Shown in pieces: positions 7,944 to 17,627 of a stretch of DNA of 64,000 bases (the stretch's first letter is position 1; every line of letters starts with the position of its first letter). The DNA is taken from assembly GCA_001604585.1 (NCBI GenBank), contig LVBW01000032.1, positions 47,798 through 111,797 of the forward strand, in the 5' to 3' direction. The stretch comes from Puniceicoccales bacterium Verruco_02 (GTDB lineage: Bacteria > Verrucomicrobiota > Verrucomicrobiia > Opitutales > Oceanipulchritudinaceae). The notes beneath the pieces are model-generated. The model worked only from the letters and a program-made list of their open reading frames with translations, did no database searches and had not been told where the DNA came from. Both the position numbers and the translations under genes were made by a program.

Positions 7944-8861
7944 ATGAACACCCGCCGCCTCGTTATCGCCATCATATCGCTAGCCGCCGCCCTTTTGGCC
8001 GGTTGCAGCAGCTTTGTGCAGAACCTCACGCCCGCCCGTTTCGAGGCGAATGCGTCCGATATCTACACCTTCCGCGTGAAGGTGGACGAAAAGATGCGCA
8101 ACGTCATCAAGGGGACAATGAAGGTGGAACTGGTGACCGACGGCAAGTCCTACAAGATGAAGCCCGACCCGGTGCTGGGCAAATACGTGTGGATGTACGA
8201 GCTTCAGGTGCCGAGCAACGTCTCGACCATTCCCTACTACTTTGTCCTCAACTATCAGAGCGAGGGCAACAGCGGCCCGGTCAACGAAAAGGTCTATTCG
8301 ACCGAGTTTACACCCGAGCACAAGACCTACACATCCACGATCGCCAACCGCTACGTGGCACAGATTTCCAGCTCCCGCGGCCCCGTTGGCTCCACAATCG
8401 GCATACTCGGGCAGGGCTTCACCAGTTACGACAAGGTTGTAATTGGCGATGTAGAGGCCCCCACGGTGTTCGTCTCGCACAGCCAGCTTAACTTCAGCAT
8501 TCCGCCCATCCCCGCCGGCAAGACATACGTCGTCAGCGTGCGCACGGGCGACGGAGACCTCACGGCGGGCCGCCTGCGCGTGGACGCGGCAACCATTGGC
8601 GTACAGCCCACAGCCCTCACATTGGGCGTTGGAGACTCCGTACCACTCACCTTTTTCATCGATGGCGTGGCCCCTGCGGGCGGCCTGCTGATCAACGTGA
8701 CTACGGACATCCCCTCGTCCATCGTGATGCCAGTGGTGGTAATCCCGGCCGGTCAGCGTTCCGTGAGCGTCACTGTAAAGGGCGCGGCTGCCGGAAGGGG
8801 CCATCTCTGGATCTCCGCAGAAGGCTATTCGGAGAACAAGCTGCCGGTGACAGTGCAGTAA
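7944..8861 (+). CDS. IPT/TIG-domain lipoprotein of unknown function
   Basis: 305 aa. The signal sequence ends in a lipobox 'AALLAGC', so the protein should be lipidated at the Cys and held in a membrane facing the periplasm or surface. A beta-rich domain (about residues 30-125) precedes a segment resembling an IPT/TIG immunoglobulin-like fold ('GPVGSTIGILGQGFTSYDKV'), then a third beta-rich region. A GTG at 7938 is in frame, but ATG 7944 has AGGA at suitable spacing. No catalytic motif is seen. A role in envelope binding or adhesion is inference only. Confidence 0.75.
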   Translation: MNTRRLVIAIISLAAALLAGCSSFVQNLTPARFEANASDIYTFRVKVDEKMRNVIKGTMKVELVTDGKSYKMKPDPVLGKYVWMYELQVPSNVSTIPYYFVLNYQSEGNSGPVNEKVYSTEFTPEHKTYTSTIANRYVAQISSSRGPVGSTIGILGQGFTSYDKVVIGDVEAPTVFVSHSQLNFSIPPIPAGKTYVVSVRTGDGDLTAGRLRVDAATIGVQPTALTLGVGDSVPLTFFIDGVAPAGGLLINVTTDIPSSIVMPVVVIPAGQRSVSVTVKGAAAGRGHLWISAEGYSENKLPVTVQ

Positions 8862-8892
8862 CCCCCTCCCCCACAACAGGAGGCAACGCAGC

Positions 8893-9237
8893 GTGGCCGA
8901 CAAGACAATCTTCCAGAAAATTGGCGACGGGGATATTCCAGTCAAAATGGAGTATCAGGACGAGCTTTGCTTCTGCATCCGGGACATCAATCCGCAGGCC
9001 CCCCTGCACCTCTTGGTTATCCCGCGCCGCCTGATAGCAAGGCTGGATAGCGCCGTGGAGGCTGACGAAGCCCTGCTGGGGCACCTGCTCCTAGTCGGAC
9101 GCAAGGTGGCCCTCGGACTGGGCTTCGAGGACGGCTTCCGCATCGTTATAAACAACGGCCCAATGGCTGGCGAGACGGTACCGCACCTGCATGTCCACGT
9201 TCTGGCTGGACGCCAGATGGGCTGGCCCCCGGGTTGA
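8893..9237 (+). CDS. HIT family (histidine triad) nucleotide-binding protein
   Basis: 114 aa, HINT-like phosphoramidase/nucleotidyl hydrolase. It carries 'HLLVIPRRLIARLD', the substrate segment 'GFRIVINNGPMAGETVPHLH' and the triad 'HLHVHVLAG'. The start is GTG 8893 behind a strong AGGAGG. It follows the lipoprotein gene by 31 bp and may be cotranscribed. Soluble and widely conserved; the exact substrate cannot be told. Confidence 0.92.
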   Translation: MADKTIFQKIGDGDIPVKMEYQDELCFCIRDINPQAPLHLLVIPRRLIARLDSAVEADEALLGHLLLVGRKVALGLGFEDGFRIVINNGPMAGETVPHLHVHVLAGRQMGWPPG

Positions 9238-9582
9238 AACAAGGCTTTCTCCTAGGCGCAGTCCGCCCCATAGCCGCCGCACGACGGATTCTACCACAAG
9301 CCCGTTCCGCCCTGTCCGGGCGTGCCGCCTTGCACTGCCGATAACGCACCCTTCCGTGCAGCATTCTGATGCGTGTACAGTAGAAGGCGCCCCCGGCCTT
9401 GGGGGCGCCGTTCCGGGCCTAAATTTTGTTGGCCCGTAGGGATATTTCCCAGTGTCGTGCTGTTCTGCAACCTCTTGGTCCGACCAGTCATCGAGCACAC
9501 TTATTATATCGGAAACTCCGGGGAAAATTTACTCACTTTCGTCCGAAAAACGACGATTTCCGAACGAATAACGCCGCCCGTA
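9238..9582. other. intergenic stretch with one strong hairpin
   Basis: No credible gene. A GC-rich hairpin GGCGCCCCC (9386-9394) with GGGGGCGCC (9401-9409) lies about 150 bp after the HIT gene and may act as a terminator, though no T-run follows. The right part (about 9490-9580) is A+T-richer. No RNA gene was recognised. Confidence 0.5.
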
Positions 9583-10260
9583 TCAGGCGGGTAAAAGCTC
9601 GTCCACCCAACCCTGCTCGCGCATGAAAGCGGGCACATCGGCAAGGCTTGGCAACACCGCATCGGCCGCTGCGCGGATGTGCTCATCGGGAAATATGGAG
9701 TCGGGAATCATGATTATACGCGCTCCAGAGGCTCTTGCCGCCAGAACCCCGTTTGGCGAATCCTCCAACACTAGACAGGCCCCCGCCTCCATGCCCAAAG
9801 CCGAAGCGGTTTTGAGAAATATCTCCGGGTCGGGCTTGCCCTTTGTAACCTCGCTGCCCGTCACGATAGCGTCGAAGCGCCCCTCTATGCCTCCGCTGCT
9901 CAGTTTTACCTCTGCCAACACCCTGCCCGAAGAAGTGCCCACTGCCTTCCTTAGGCCCACCGCGTCGCAGTAGTCCAGCATCTGCATCAGGCCCGGCCTC
10001 TGCGGTATGGGCTGGTGGATATGCTCGCGGTACTGCCAGAGGCAACGCTCCATGTAGGAATCGGCATCAAACTTGCCAGCAAAGGCTTCGCGCAGGATAA
10101 CCTGTATGTCTGCATAGGTTCTGCCGATGAGGCGGCGGTACAGCTCCGGATTCATGGGCACGCCCGATTCGGCAGCCTCTCGCATCCAGATTTCGCGGGC
10201 GATTGTCTCGGTGTCGAGCATCAGCCCGTCCATGTCGAATATCACGGCCTTGACCTGCAT
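9583..10260 (-). CDS. HAD-superfamily hydrolase, beta-phosphoglucomutase/phosphatase-like
   Basis: 225 aa. Motif I 'VIFDMDGLMLDTE' supplies the nucleophile and acid/base Asp, motif II is near 'VGTSSGRVLAEVKL', motif III Lys is in 'SEVTKGKPDPEIFL' and motif IV is 'LVLEDSPNGVLAARASGAR'. The alpha-helical cap lies between motifs I and II (subclass I), as in sugar-phosphate phosphatases and beta-phosphoglucomutases. The open frame extends upstream to 10389, but ATG 10260 is immediately before motif I and is the likely start. The substrate is not predictable. Confidence 0.85.
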   Translation of the reverse strand: MQVKAVIFDMDGLMLDTETIAREIWMREAAESGVPMNPELYRRLIGRTYADIQVILREAFAGKFDADSYMERCLWQYREHIHQPIPQRPGLMQMLDYCDAVGLRKAVGTSSGRVLAEVKLSSGGIEGRFDAIVTGSEVTKGKPDPEIFLKTASALGMEAGACLVLEDSPNGVLAARASGARIIMIPDSIFPDEHIRAAADAVLPSLADVPAFMREQGWVDELLPA

Positions 10261-10439
10261 GTGTCCCGCAGTAAGGTAAAGCAGCCCGTCGGGCAAGATT
10301 AACCAGTCACAGGCCGTGGAATTGACCAGCTGGCTGCAAAGTTGAGGAAAACGACGACAAGCAGGATTACATTGCTTGACACTCGGCACGCAGACGGTTT
10401 TTATCCAGCCTTTCTTCCGAAACAGGAGTAATTTTCACA

Positions 10440-10640
10440 ATGCCCGTAGAAGTCAGAATCCGCAAGGGTGAACCGATGGAGCGCGCTCTGCGCCGCCTCA
10501 AGAAGAAGCTCGACCGCGAAGGCGTCATCCGTGACGTTCGTGCAAAGCGTTATTACGAGAAGCCGTCCGAAATTTCCCGTCGCAAGAAGAAGGTAGCCGC
10601 CTTCTCCGCGATGCTCCGCGCCCGCTACGAGAACCGCTAG
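10440..10640 (+). CDS. rpsU: 30S ribosomal protein S21
   Basis: 66 aa, strongly basic, with the S21 pattern 'RIRKGEPMERALRRLKKKLD' and 'RAKRYYEKPSEIS'. It is a late-assembling small-subunit protein contacting the anti-Shine-Dalgarno region. ATG 10440 has AGGAG upstream. Followed by its own terminator, so monocistronic. Confidence 0.97.
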   Translation: MPVEVRIRKGEPMERALRRLKKKLDREGVIRDVRAKRYYEKPSEISRRKKKVAAFSAMLRARYENR

Positions 10641-10667
10641 CGCGTTCGACAGGGAAACAACTTTCCC

Positions 10668-10699
10668 GCCCCGGTGCCGCATAGGCCCCGGGGCTTTTT
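10668..10699 (+). terminator. rpsU rho-independent terminator
   Basis: GCCCCGG (10668-10674) pairs with CCGGGGC (10688-10694), followed directly by TTTTT. Confidence 0.85.
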
Positions 10700-10846
10700 C
10701 ATGTACAGGAAAGGTGTAGATAAACATCTGTTGCGACGGTGGCGAAATGCATCGACATTCCCCAAGCACCAATACGGACTGCCATGGACAGCAGCCCTAG
10801 GCAATAGCGCGCAAGTCGTCGTTTATCTCACGGGGAGGGATGCTCC

Positions 10847-11080
10847 CTAGCCGCCCGCCACTATGCGGACTATCTCCAGACGGTCGCCATCGCAGAGAAC
10901 AATACTGCGGGCCTCTGCCGGAGACAGGGCCTCGCCATTGCGCTCCACAACCACCCTGCCCGGGGCCTGCCCGCGCTGCGCAAGAAAGGCCGTGAGAGTC
11001 GTGGCAAAGGCTACCTCGAACCACTCGCCGTTGGCACGTATGCGGATATTACCCGGCGCTGGTGCTGCACTGTCCGGCAT
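10847..11080 (-). CDS. thiS: sulfur carrier protein ThiS
   Basis: 77 aa, a beta-grasp (ubiquitin-fold) sulfur carrier for the thiazole of thiamine. 'IRIRANGEWFEV' begins the fold, and the protein ends 'IVRIVAGG', giving the C-terminal Gly-Gly that becomes a thiocarboxylate. ATG 11080 overlaps the thiH stop by one base, so the two are translationally coupled. It is unrelated in sequence to the true ubiquitin encoded at 50695-51444. Confidence 0.9.
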   Translation of the reverse strand: MPDSAAPAPGNIRIRANGEWFEVAFATTLTAFLAQRGQAPGRVVVERNGEALSPAEARSIVLCDGDRLEIVRIVAGG

Positions 11081-12252
11081 CACGAGGCAAGCGCCTCCCC
11101 GTCGCGGCTGACAAAGGAACGGTCGAAGTCCTTCCAAACCGGCTCGTAACCCTTTGAGCGTATCATGGCCGCAATCTCGGCAGGGCCGCGCTCGTCGGCA
11201 ACGTGGAACTGCTCGCCCGGCTGCGGGGTCTTCGGCCTCCAGTTACGTTCGTCAAAGTTGCTGTACCCGCCCGGCTCGGTGCTCGCACCCGCGCTCATAT
11301 GCGTGGCCCCGGTCAGCACCATGCCATCGCGCAGGGCGGGAGCCTCGCGTGTGGTGACTGACATATCCACCCGCGGGAACATCATGCGAAAGGCACACAT
11401 TAGCTGCACTGTCTGCCTATCGCTCATTATGTGCTCCGGCCTCGGGCTGAAACCTCCCGCCGCGGGTCTCATGCGCGTGAGGCCCACGGCAAGCTCCGCC
11501 TTCCAGCACTCCCGCTGAAGATGCCGGGCGTGCGCGGCCACGGCGATGGCCTCGTAGCGCCAGTTGTAGAGGCCGTACAAGGCACTGATGCCAAGGCGGC
11601 GCATCCCGGCCTTGTAGGCCCTCTCCGGGGTGTCCAGACGGAAGGCAAAGTTCTTCTTCGGCCCTGCCGTGTGCATCTGGGCATAGGTAGCCAGGTGATA
11701 GCTCTCCTGATACACCACTATGCCCTCGGCCCCGGCCTCCACCATGGGGATGTATTGCTCGATTTTCGCAGGCCCAAGCTCGATGGAAATGCTCGGCATC
11801 AGGGGCAGACAGCGTCGAATGGCCTCCTGCACGTAGCCGTTACTGACGTATTTGGGATGCTCGCCCGCAACTATCAGCAAGGAGCGAAAGCCCTGCCTGT
11901 GCAACATGCCCACCTCGTGCAGAAGTTGCTCCATCGAGATGGTAAGGCGAGGAATGATGTTGTTGCGCGAGAATCCGCAGTATTTGCAGATATTCACGCA
12001 CTCGTTGGACAGGTATATGGGCGCGAAAAGGTGAATTGTGCGGCCGAAGTTACGCTGGGTAAGAGCCTGCGAAATGCGGGCCATGTGCTCCAGATACGGA
12101 GCGGCCGCCGCCGAGATGAGCGCGGCAAAGTCGTCCAGACTCTCCGCCGCGCCCCGTGCCAGAACACGTTCCACATCGCGGGCCGTTGCTGCCGCCGAGC
12201 GAGCCTCCAGCTCCGCAATGGGCAGAGAGGGCAGAATTTCGGAAAACATCAT
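11080..12252 (-). CDS. thiH: 2-iminoacetate (dehydroglycine) synthase ThiH, radical SAM
   Basis: Cleaves tyrosine by radical SAM chemistry to give dehydroglycine for the thiamine thiazole. 390 aa. The cluster motif CX3CX2C is 'CVNICKYCGF', with BATS-type C-terminal sequence including 'THMSAGASTEPGGYS'. Using ThiH rather than the oxygen-dependent glycine oxidase ThiO fits anaerobic or facultative life. It is coupled to thiS; thiF, thiG and thiE are not in the window. Tandem ATG codons at 12252 and 12249. Confidence 0.93.
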   Translation of the reverse strand: MMFSEILPSLPIAELEARSAAATARDVERVLARGAAESLDDFAALISAAAAPYLEHMARISQALTQRNFGRTIHLFAPIYLSNECVNICKYCGFSRNNIIPRLTISMEQLLHEVGMLHRQGFRSLLIVAGEHPKYVSNGYVQEAIRRCLPLMPSISIELGPAKIEQYIPMVEAGAEGIVVYQESYHLATYAQMHTAGPKKNFAFRLDTPERAYKAGMRRLGISALYGLYNWRYEAIAVAAHARHLQRECWKAELAVGLTRMRPAAGGFSPRPEHIMSDRQTVQLMCAFRMMFPRVDMSVTTREAPALRDGMVLTGATHMSAGASTEPGGYSNFDERNWRPKTPQPGEQFHVADERGPAEIAAMIRSKGYEPVWKDFDRSFVSRDGEALAS

Positions 12253-12347
12253 GATAGCGGCGGAATTTGAACCTCTTCAAACCGCCTTGCAAGCGCAAGC
12301 GGCGGGAAGAAGCACGCGGCTGGCAACGAGAGTCGCCCCCCCTTTAT

Positions 12348-13136
12348 CTAGGGAGCGCCAACAGACGGTGTTTCAGGCAGAGGCGTGGCACGGCATAGTA
12401 TGTCGTCAAAGTCCGCACTCTGGCTCAAAGTCATCACCCCGAGCCGCGCCAGCTCCAGTACGGCTAGAAAACTCGCCGCGAGTAAAAGCCGGGAAATGGC
12501 CCCATCTGCGGGGAAAAGCTCCGTAAAGAGAAAGCTCCCCCTCTCTGCCAGTAGTGCGCGCACACTGTCCATGCAGTCGCTAACGCTGATTTTCTCCGCC
12601 TCCACCCTGCCCTCGCGTGTGCGCTCCTCAAGACGGCGCAGAACGCGATTGAGCGCGCTCCACAGCTCGAAGCGGTCTGCATTCTCCAGCACGGCGTTCT
12701 CCGGCTCCGGTAGTGGCTCGGACGCTATGCGGCGAGGGATGAGGTCCATTGCGGCCACTATCCGGGCGGAAAGCTCCGCCGCGGCATCCTTGAAGCGGCG
12801 GTATTCGAGAAGCATCCGCGTAAGCTCCCAGCGAGGATCCTCCTCATCGGCCGAAGCCTCTTCCGAACGCTCTGGCGCTGGCAAGAGCATCCGGCTTTTT
12901 ATGCGCATGAGCGTGGCCGCCATTACGAAAAACTCGCCCGCCAGCTCCAACCGCCCGTCCCCGGCAGATGAAATGAAGTCCATGTACTGGTCGGCAATCT
13001 GCACGATGGGGATGTCGCAGATGTCTATCTCGTCCCTGCGCACTAGGTGCAGCAACAGGTCCAACGGCCCCTCGAATGCAGCCAGACGCACGGGGCCTTC
13101 GAGCTTGGAACCAAGTGCATCGCGCCCCTGTGTCAT
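12348..13136 (-). CDS. scpA: segregation and condensation protein A
   Basis: Kleisin subunit bridging the SMC ATPase heads in chromosome condensation. 262 aa, starting with the ScpA pattern 'FEGPLDLLLHLVRRDEIDI' and 'ITEY'-like 'PIVQIADQYMDFI', then 'LAGEFFVMAATLMRIKSRML'. The C-terminal winged-helix part is near 'VLELARLGVMTLSQS'. It begins 6 bp after the lptD stop on the same strand, so is likely cotranscribed. scpB is not seen here. Confidence 0.92.
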   Translation of the reverse strand: MTQGRDALGSKLEGPVRLAAFEGPLDLLLHLVRRDEIDICDIPIVQIADQYMDFISSAGDGRLELAGEFFVMAATLMRIKSRMLLPAPERSEEASADEEDPRWELTRMLLEYRRFKDAAAELSARIVAAMDLIPRRIASEPLPEPENAVLENADRFELWSALNRVLRRLEERTREGRVEAEKISVSDCMDSVRALLAERGSFLFTELFPADGAISRLLLAASFLAVLELARLGVMTLSQSADFDDILCRATPLPETPSVGAP

Positions 13137-13142
13137 ACTCTG

Positions 13143-15230
13143 CTAGAAACGGTGAGCCGCCACGGACACCGAGAAAGTCACGTCATCCTGTCGCAGGTCG
13201 CCCTTGCGGTAGGACACGCGGTAGCGAAGCTGCCAGAAGTCGCCAAGCTGCTGGAGAAGACTGAATGAACCGTGGTCGAACTCTCCCGCTCTGGCATCGT
13301 ATCCGATGGTGCTCATGCTGCCCCAGTTGCGGCTCAGCTTGTAGTAAAAGCTGGCGTAGTAGCTCTCGTAATTGTTCACCCTGTAATCGGCATACAGGCT
13401 AAGACGCCAGAGGTCCGCACTCTTCAGGCTAAGGCGCAGACGCTGCCAGCAGGAGCTGACCGAGTCCGAATAAACGCCGCTCTCGTAGTAAAGGCTTATA
13501 AACGATGCGGGGCTTAGGGATGCCTGCACATAGCTCATGTTGTCCGTGTAGTCGCTTAGATAATGGTCCTGAAATATGCCTAGCGAGGCCAGCTCGCGGG
13601 AGCCATGCTCGCCGTCCCTTGTCTGAAGGACGTTCTCCACTCCGTAGCGTACAAGGTGCGGGTTTTCCATGTACATCGAATCGTTGAACATGCTCTCGCG
13701 CAGGTTGAGGCTGGGCATTTGCAGGCTGGGCACAGAAAAGTCGTTGTCCACAATGGACTTGTCCTTGTCCCCGGCAGAGCCGTAGCGGCGCCACTGAACA
13801 AGGGGCCTCACGATGTGGCGCAGCCCGTCTATGCCGAGCAGCTTGTGCTTCCAGTCCCAAGTAGCGTGGAAGTTCGCCTCAAGGTCCAGCCCAAGTTCGC
13901 CAATGTAGTGAACGGCGCTGGACTTGTCCCAGTCGCTGTCATAGGCCACATCGTACCGGGCGACAAAGGCCCCGGCACGCGGGGTGAGGCCTAGCCAGGG
14001 GGCCAGAGCCACCGGGCGCAAGAGGCCGTAATAGGCGTGCAGACGCTGATTGTGAATGGCAAAGCCCACGGTCTTGGTAGAGATGACTGCGTAACTCGCA
14101 TAGCCGGTATGGTAAAGCCCGCCAAAGGGCAGAGGGTTGGCCAGCATGTCGATACGAAGCTCCGGCAGGCGGTTCTGAACCGGGTAGTCGTTGCCAAAGG
14201 CAGAGAAGCGGACAAGGGAGCTGGCCACAATATCCTCGCTGATGGGCATGGTCCACTCGATGAAGCTGTCGGGATACTGATTGCCATCGAAGGCCTCGGG
14301 GCGAAAGTCGCGCAGCATGTCCAGATCGCTTAGTAGATTGATGTAGGCGGTCATGCGGACCCCGCCCTTCAAATCCTGCCGGTGCCTTGCGCTGAAAAGC
14401 CAGCGATTCTGAGAGATATTACGGGCGTAGTAATCGTAACCGGTATTGCCCTGATCGGAAATCCAGGCAAAGTCCACGCTGCCATCAAGCTGCCCCTGCT
14501 CGTCGGAAAGATCGTATTGCAGGGCCGGGCCGACGAGCACTCCGCGCGAGGAATAGATGTCGAGGTTAGCGCCCGCAGACACACCCTTTGTCACGGGTAC
14601 AAGGCTTCGCGAACGCAGGTATGCGCCCAGCTTGCCACGGAAGCCAAGCTCTCCCTCGGTGCTAAGCTCTGGGGCTTCGTCGAGCGAGCCGGAGAACTGC
14701 GGGATGCGCAGGACGCGGAAGCTGCCAAGACCGGGCTGGGCACCGACAACTAGCAGACGCCTGCCGGGGAGAAGATTCACCTTCTCTGCGACAAGGCTGG
14801 GCACGGCCACACCCGGCTCGCCCATCCATGCGCGCACGTTTGTCAGCTCCATGTTGTCGATGTCGCCGCTGGCAGAGTCACCCTCTATGACAAGGGGCGG
14901 ATACCCGGCGCGGAATTTGCCACAGGAAAAGCTGCGCTTGTCGGAGTCGTAGCTCAGGCTCTCGGCCACAAGGCGCAGCCCAGGCCGCGTTACACGCACA
15001 TTGCCGCTGGCACGCGCGACCTTGCTCGTCTGCACGTAGCGAATCTCGTCCGCTTCAAGGCGGAACTCGTCGTGTGTGAACACGGCCCTGCCCCTTGCCA
15101 CGAGGCTGCCGCTGGCTGCGTCGTAAACCAGAGGATCGTCAGCGCTCAGTTCCGGCGCTGCGGCATTCAGCAGCACACAGGGAAGCAGAGTTGCAGCAAG
15201 AAATAGGCTCCGTATGAGTTTGTTGCGCAC
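13143..15230 (-). CDS. lptD: LPS-assembly protein LptD (OstA)
   Basis: Outer-membrane beta-barrel that inserts lipopolysaccharide at the cell surface. 695 aa. It has a signal peptide ending around 'LLNAAAPE', an LptA/OstA-like beta-jellyroll ('LEADEIRYVQTSKVARASGN', residues about 35-120), then a long barrel domain rich in alternating aromatic strands, ending in '...SVSVAAHRF' with the terminal Phe usual for BAM substrates. The start codon is GTG 15230; no nearby ATG offers an alternative. It shows that the organism builds an LPS-type outer membrane. First gene of an apparent lptD-scpA unit. Confidence 0.85.
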   Translation of the reverse strand: MRNKLIRSLFLAATLLPCVLLNAAAPELSADDPLVYDAASGSLVARGRAVFTHDEFRLEADEIRYVQTSKVARASGNVRVTRPGLRLVAESLSYDSDKRSFSCGKFRAGYPPLVIEGDSASGDIDNMELTNVRAWMGEPGVAVPSLVAEKVNLLPGRRLLVVGAQPGLGSFRVLRIPQFSGSLDEAPELSTEGELGFRGKLGAYLRSRSLVPVTKGVSAGANLDIYSSRGVLVGPALQYDLSDEQGQLDGSVDFAWISDQGNTGYDYYARNISQNRWLFSARHRQDLKGGVRMTAYINLLSDLDMLRDFRPEAFDGNQYPDSFIEWTMPISEDIVASSLVRFSAFGNDYPVQNRLPELRIDMLANPLPFGGLYHTGYASYAVISTKTVGFAIHNQRLHAYYGLLRPVALAPWLGLTPRAGAFVARYDVAYDSDWDKSSAVHYIGELGLDLEANFHATWDWKHKLLGIDGLRHIVRPLVQWRRYGSAGDKDKSIVDNDFSVPSLQMPSLNLRESMFNDSMYMENPHLVRYGVENVLQTRDGEHGSRELASLGIFQDHYLSDYTDNMSYVQASLSPASFISLYYESGVYSDSVSSCWQRLRLSLKSADLWRLSLYADYRVNNYESYYASFYYKLSRNWGSMSTIGYDARAGEFDHGSFSLLQQLGDFWQLRYRVSYRKGDLRQDDVTFSVSVAAHRF

Positions 15231-15341
15231 GGGGACCTATTTACCTGCCTGTTCAGGGCTTTGGCAAAGTGAATCTGCAAGAGTGCCTCGACAAGTTCAG
15301 AACATGGGCTATCAATTTTCGTGCATTACTACGAGCATAGC

Positions 15342-17615
15342 ATGTCGGTCCCCGTCCGACGAGCGCACCAAGAGGAACAACATCCCAACATCCTGCATCC
15401 TGTGATAATCTCCGATACAGAACTAAAGAGCTTCATCAATGCCGACAACGCCTCCCCGCATTCGATACTTGGAATGCACGCTGCAAGGGACAGGGAAGGC
15501 AAGGGACTAGTAGTGCGTGCCTTCCTGCGCGGGGCACGCGAGTGCGAGGTGGTGGATCTTGCCGACGCCACCAAGCGCTATGCGATGAAGATGCTGACCC
15601 CGGAAGGATTTTTTGAAGTGAAAATCGGCGACCGGGCAGAACCTTTCCGCTACCGCCTGCGCACGGTGGGCTACAACGAGGAAGTGCGCCAGTTCTACGA
15701 CCCATACTCTTTCCTTCCCACACTGGGGGAACAGGACCTGTACCTTTTCAACGAGGGCAACGAGTACCGTATTTACGAGAAAATGGGCGCCCATGTGCGG
15801 ACTATCGACGGGGTGCCGGGCGTGTCCTTCGCAGTGTGGGCACCGGGGGCAAAGCGCATCAGCGTGGTAGGCGATTTTAACGGCTGGGATGGGCGCTATC
15901 ACCCGATGAGGCCGCTGGGCGCATCGGGTGTGTGGGAGATATTCATCCCCGGCCTGATGGAGGGGCAGAAATACAAGTACGAGATAAAGACGCAGGCCGG
16001 GCACCTGCTGATGAAGACAGACCCCTACGGCACTGCCTTCGAGGCACCGCCAAACAATGCGTCCATAGTGTGCAATGTGCGCAAGTTCCACTGGAGCGAT
16101 GAGGAATGGCTCGCCTCGCGAGAGAAGAACGACTGGCTGCGCCGCCCGATGAATGTGTACGAGGTGCACGCCGCTTCGTGGAAAAGGGTCAGCGAGGATG
16201 GCAACCGCCCCCTGTCCTACCGCGAGATGGCAAAGATACTCGTGCCGTATGTGAAAAAGATGGGCTTTACGCACATCGAGTTCATGCCTCTTGCCGAGCA
16301 TCCCTTCAGCGGTAGCTGGGGCTATCAGGTGACGGGCTTTTTTGCCCCAACACACCGCTTCGGCACACCGGAAGACTTCCAGTATCTGGTCAACGAGTGC
16401 CACAAAAACGACATCGGCGTAATCATGGACTGGGTGCCGGGCCACTTCCCTATGGACAGCTTTGCGCTGGCCGAGTTTGACGGTTCCCATCTCTACGAAC
16501 ATGCTGACCCTCGGCAGGGAATGCATCAGGACTGGGGCACATACATTTTCAACTACGGCCGTCACGAGGTGCGCTGCTTCCTACTTGCCAACGCCCTAGC
16601 ATGGATAGACCGCTACCATATCGACGGGCTGCGCGTGGACGCCGTCGCCTCGATGCTGTATCTGGACTACTCGCGCAAGTCCGGGGAGTGGATACCCAAC
16701 ATCTACGGGGGCAACGAGAACCTCGACGCCATCGACTTTCTGCGCAAGACGAACGAACTGGTCCACACGCTCTATCCGGGCGTTGTGACCATTGCCGAGG
16801 AATCTACGAGCTTTGGCGGCGTCACCAAGCCCGTGAGCGAAAACGGCCTGGGCTTTGACTACAAGTGGAACATGGGCTGGATGCACGACACTCTGCTCTA
16901 CTTCCAGAAAGATCCCATCCACCGCCGCTGGCATCAGAACAGCCTGACTTTCGGCATGATTTACCAGTATTCGGAGAACTTCATGCAGGTCTTCTCCCAC
17001 GACGAGGTCGTGCACGGCAAGGGGTCGATGATGATGAAGATGTCCGCCCCGGACATGAGCGGCAAGGCGGGTACCCTGCGCGCGCTCTACACGCTGATGT
17101 GGACCTGGCCGGGCAAGAACACCTTGTTCATGGGTGCAGAGTTCGGCCAGAGTAACGAGTGGAAGTACGACGGCCAGCTCGACTGGTGGCTGCTCCAATA
17201 CAAGGACCACAGCGGCGTGCAGGCCATCGTGAAAGACCTAAACGAACTGGTGAACGGCGACCCGGCCCTGCACGCTATGGACTGCGACAGCGCAGGCTTT
17301 GAATGGGTGTCCATTGACGACGCCGCATCCAGCGTGTTCGCCTTCCTGCGCAAGGGGGCGGCGGCGCAAGACTGCTACCTAGTCGTAGGGCACTACACGC
17401 CTGTTGCGCGCGGCGGCTACCGGGTGGGCGTGCCCTTCCCCGGCTTCTGGAAAGAGGTGATTAACAGCGATGCCGACGTTTACGGCGGTACGGGCGCGGG
17501 CAACATGGGCGGCCTTTACAGCGACCCCGTCGCGGCGAACGGGCGCAAGCACTCGCTCTGCCTGACCCTGCCGGGCAACAGCACACTCGTCTTCAAATAT
17601 CAGCCCGCCAAGTAA
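15342..17615 (+). CDS. glgB: 1,4-alpha-glucan branching enzyme
   Basis: Makes alpha-1,6 branches in glycogen (GH13). 757 aa. The N-terminal early-set domains include 'FAVWAPGAKRISVVGDFNGW', with the TIM barrel after that. GH13 regions: I 'DWVPGHF', II 'DGLRVDAVASM' with the nucleophile Asp, III 'TIAEES' with the acid/base Glu, IV 'FSHDEVVHGK'. The C-terminal all-beta domain closes the protein. ATG 15342 is preferred over GTG 15321. Other glg genes are not adjacent. Confidence 0.95.
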   Translation: MSVPVRRAHQEEQHPNILHPVIISDTELKSFINADNASPHSILGMHAARDREGKGLVVRAFLRGARECEVVDLADATKRYAMKMLTPEGFFEVKIGDRAEPFRYRLRTVGYNEEVRQFYDPYSFLPTLGEQDLYLFNEGNEYRIYEKMGAHVRTIDGVPGVSFAVWAPGAKRISVVGDFNGWDGRYHPMRPLGASGVWEIFIPGLMEGQKYKYEIKTQAGHLLMKTDPYGTAFEAPPNNASIVCNVRKFHWSDEEWLASREKNDWLRRPMNVYEVHAASWKRVSEDGNRPLSYREMAKILVPYVKKMGFTHIEFMPLAEHPFSGSWGYQVTGFFAPTHRFGTPEDFQYLVNECHKNDIGVIMDWVPGHFPMDSFALAEFDGSHLYEHADPRQGMHQDWGTYIFNYGRHEVRCFLLANALAWIDRYHIDGLRVDAVASMLYLDYSRKSGEWIPNIYGGNENLDAIDFLRKTNELVHTLYPGVVTIAEESTSFGGVTKPVSENGLGFDYKWNMGWMHDTLLYFQKDPIHRRWHQNSLTFGMIYQYSENFMQVFSHDEVVHGKGSMMMKMSAPDMSGKAGTLRALYTLMWTWPGKNTLFMGAEFGQSNEWKYDGQLDWWLLQYKDHSGVQAIVKDLNELVNGDPALHAMDCDSAGFEWVSIDDAASSVFAFLRKGAAAQDCYLVVGHYTPVARGGYRVGVPFPGFWKEVINSDADVYGGTGAGNMGGLYSDPVAANGRKHSLCLTLPGNSTLVFKYQPAK

Positions 17616-17627
17616 CTCCCCAAAACG

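Noticed and set aside
10847..11080. ThiS as a possible partner of the ubiquitin system (shared fold and Gly-Gly end)
   Set aside because: Its coupling to thiH and its sequence mark an ordinary thiamine sulfur carrier; no E1-like ThiF is adjacent.
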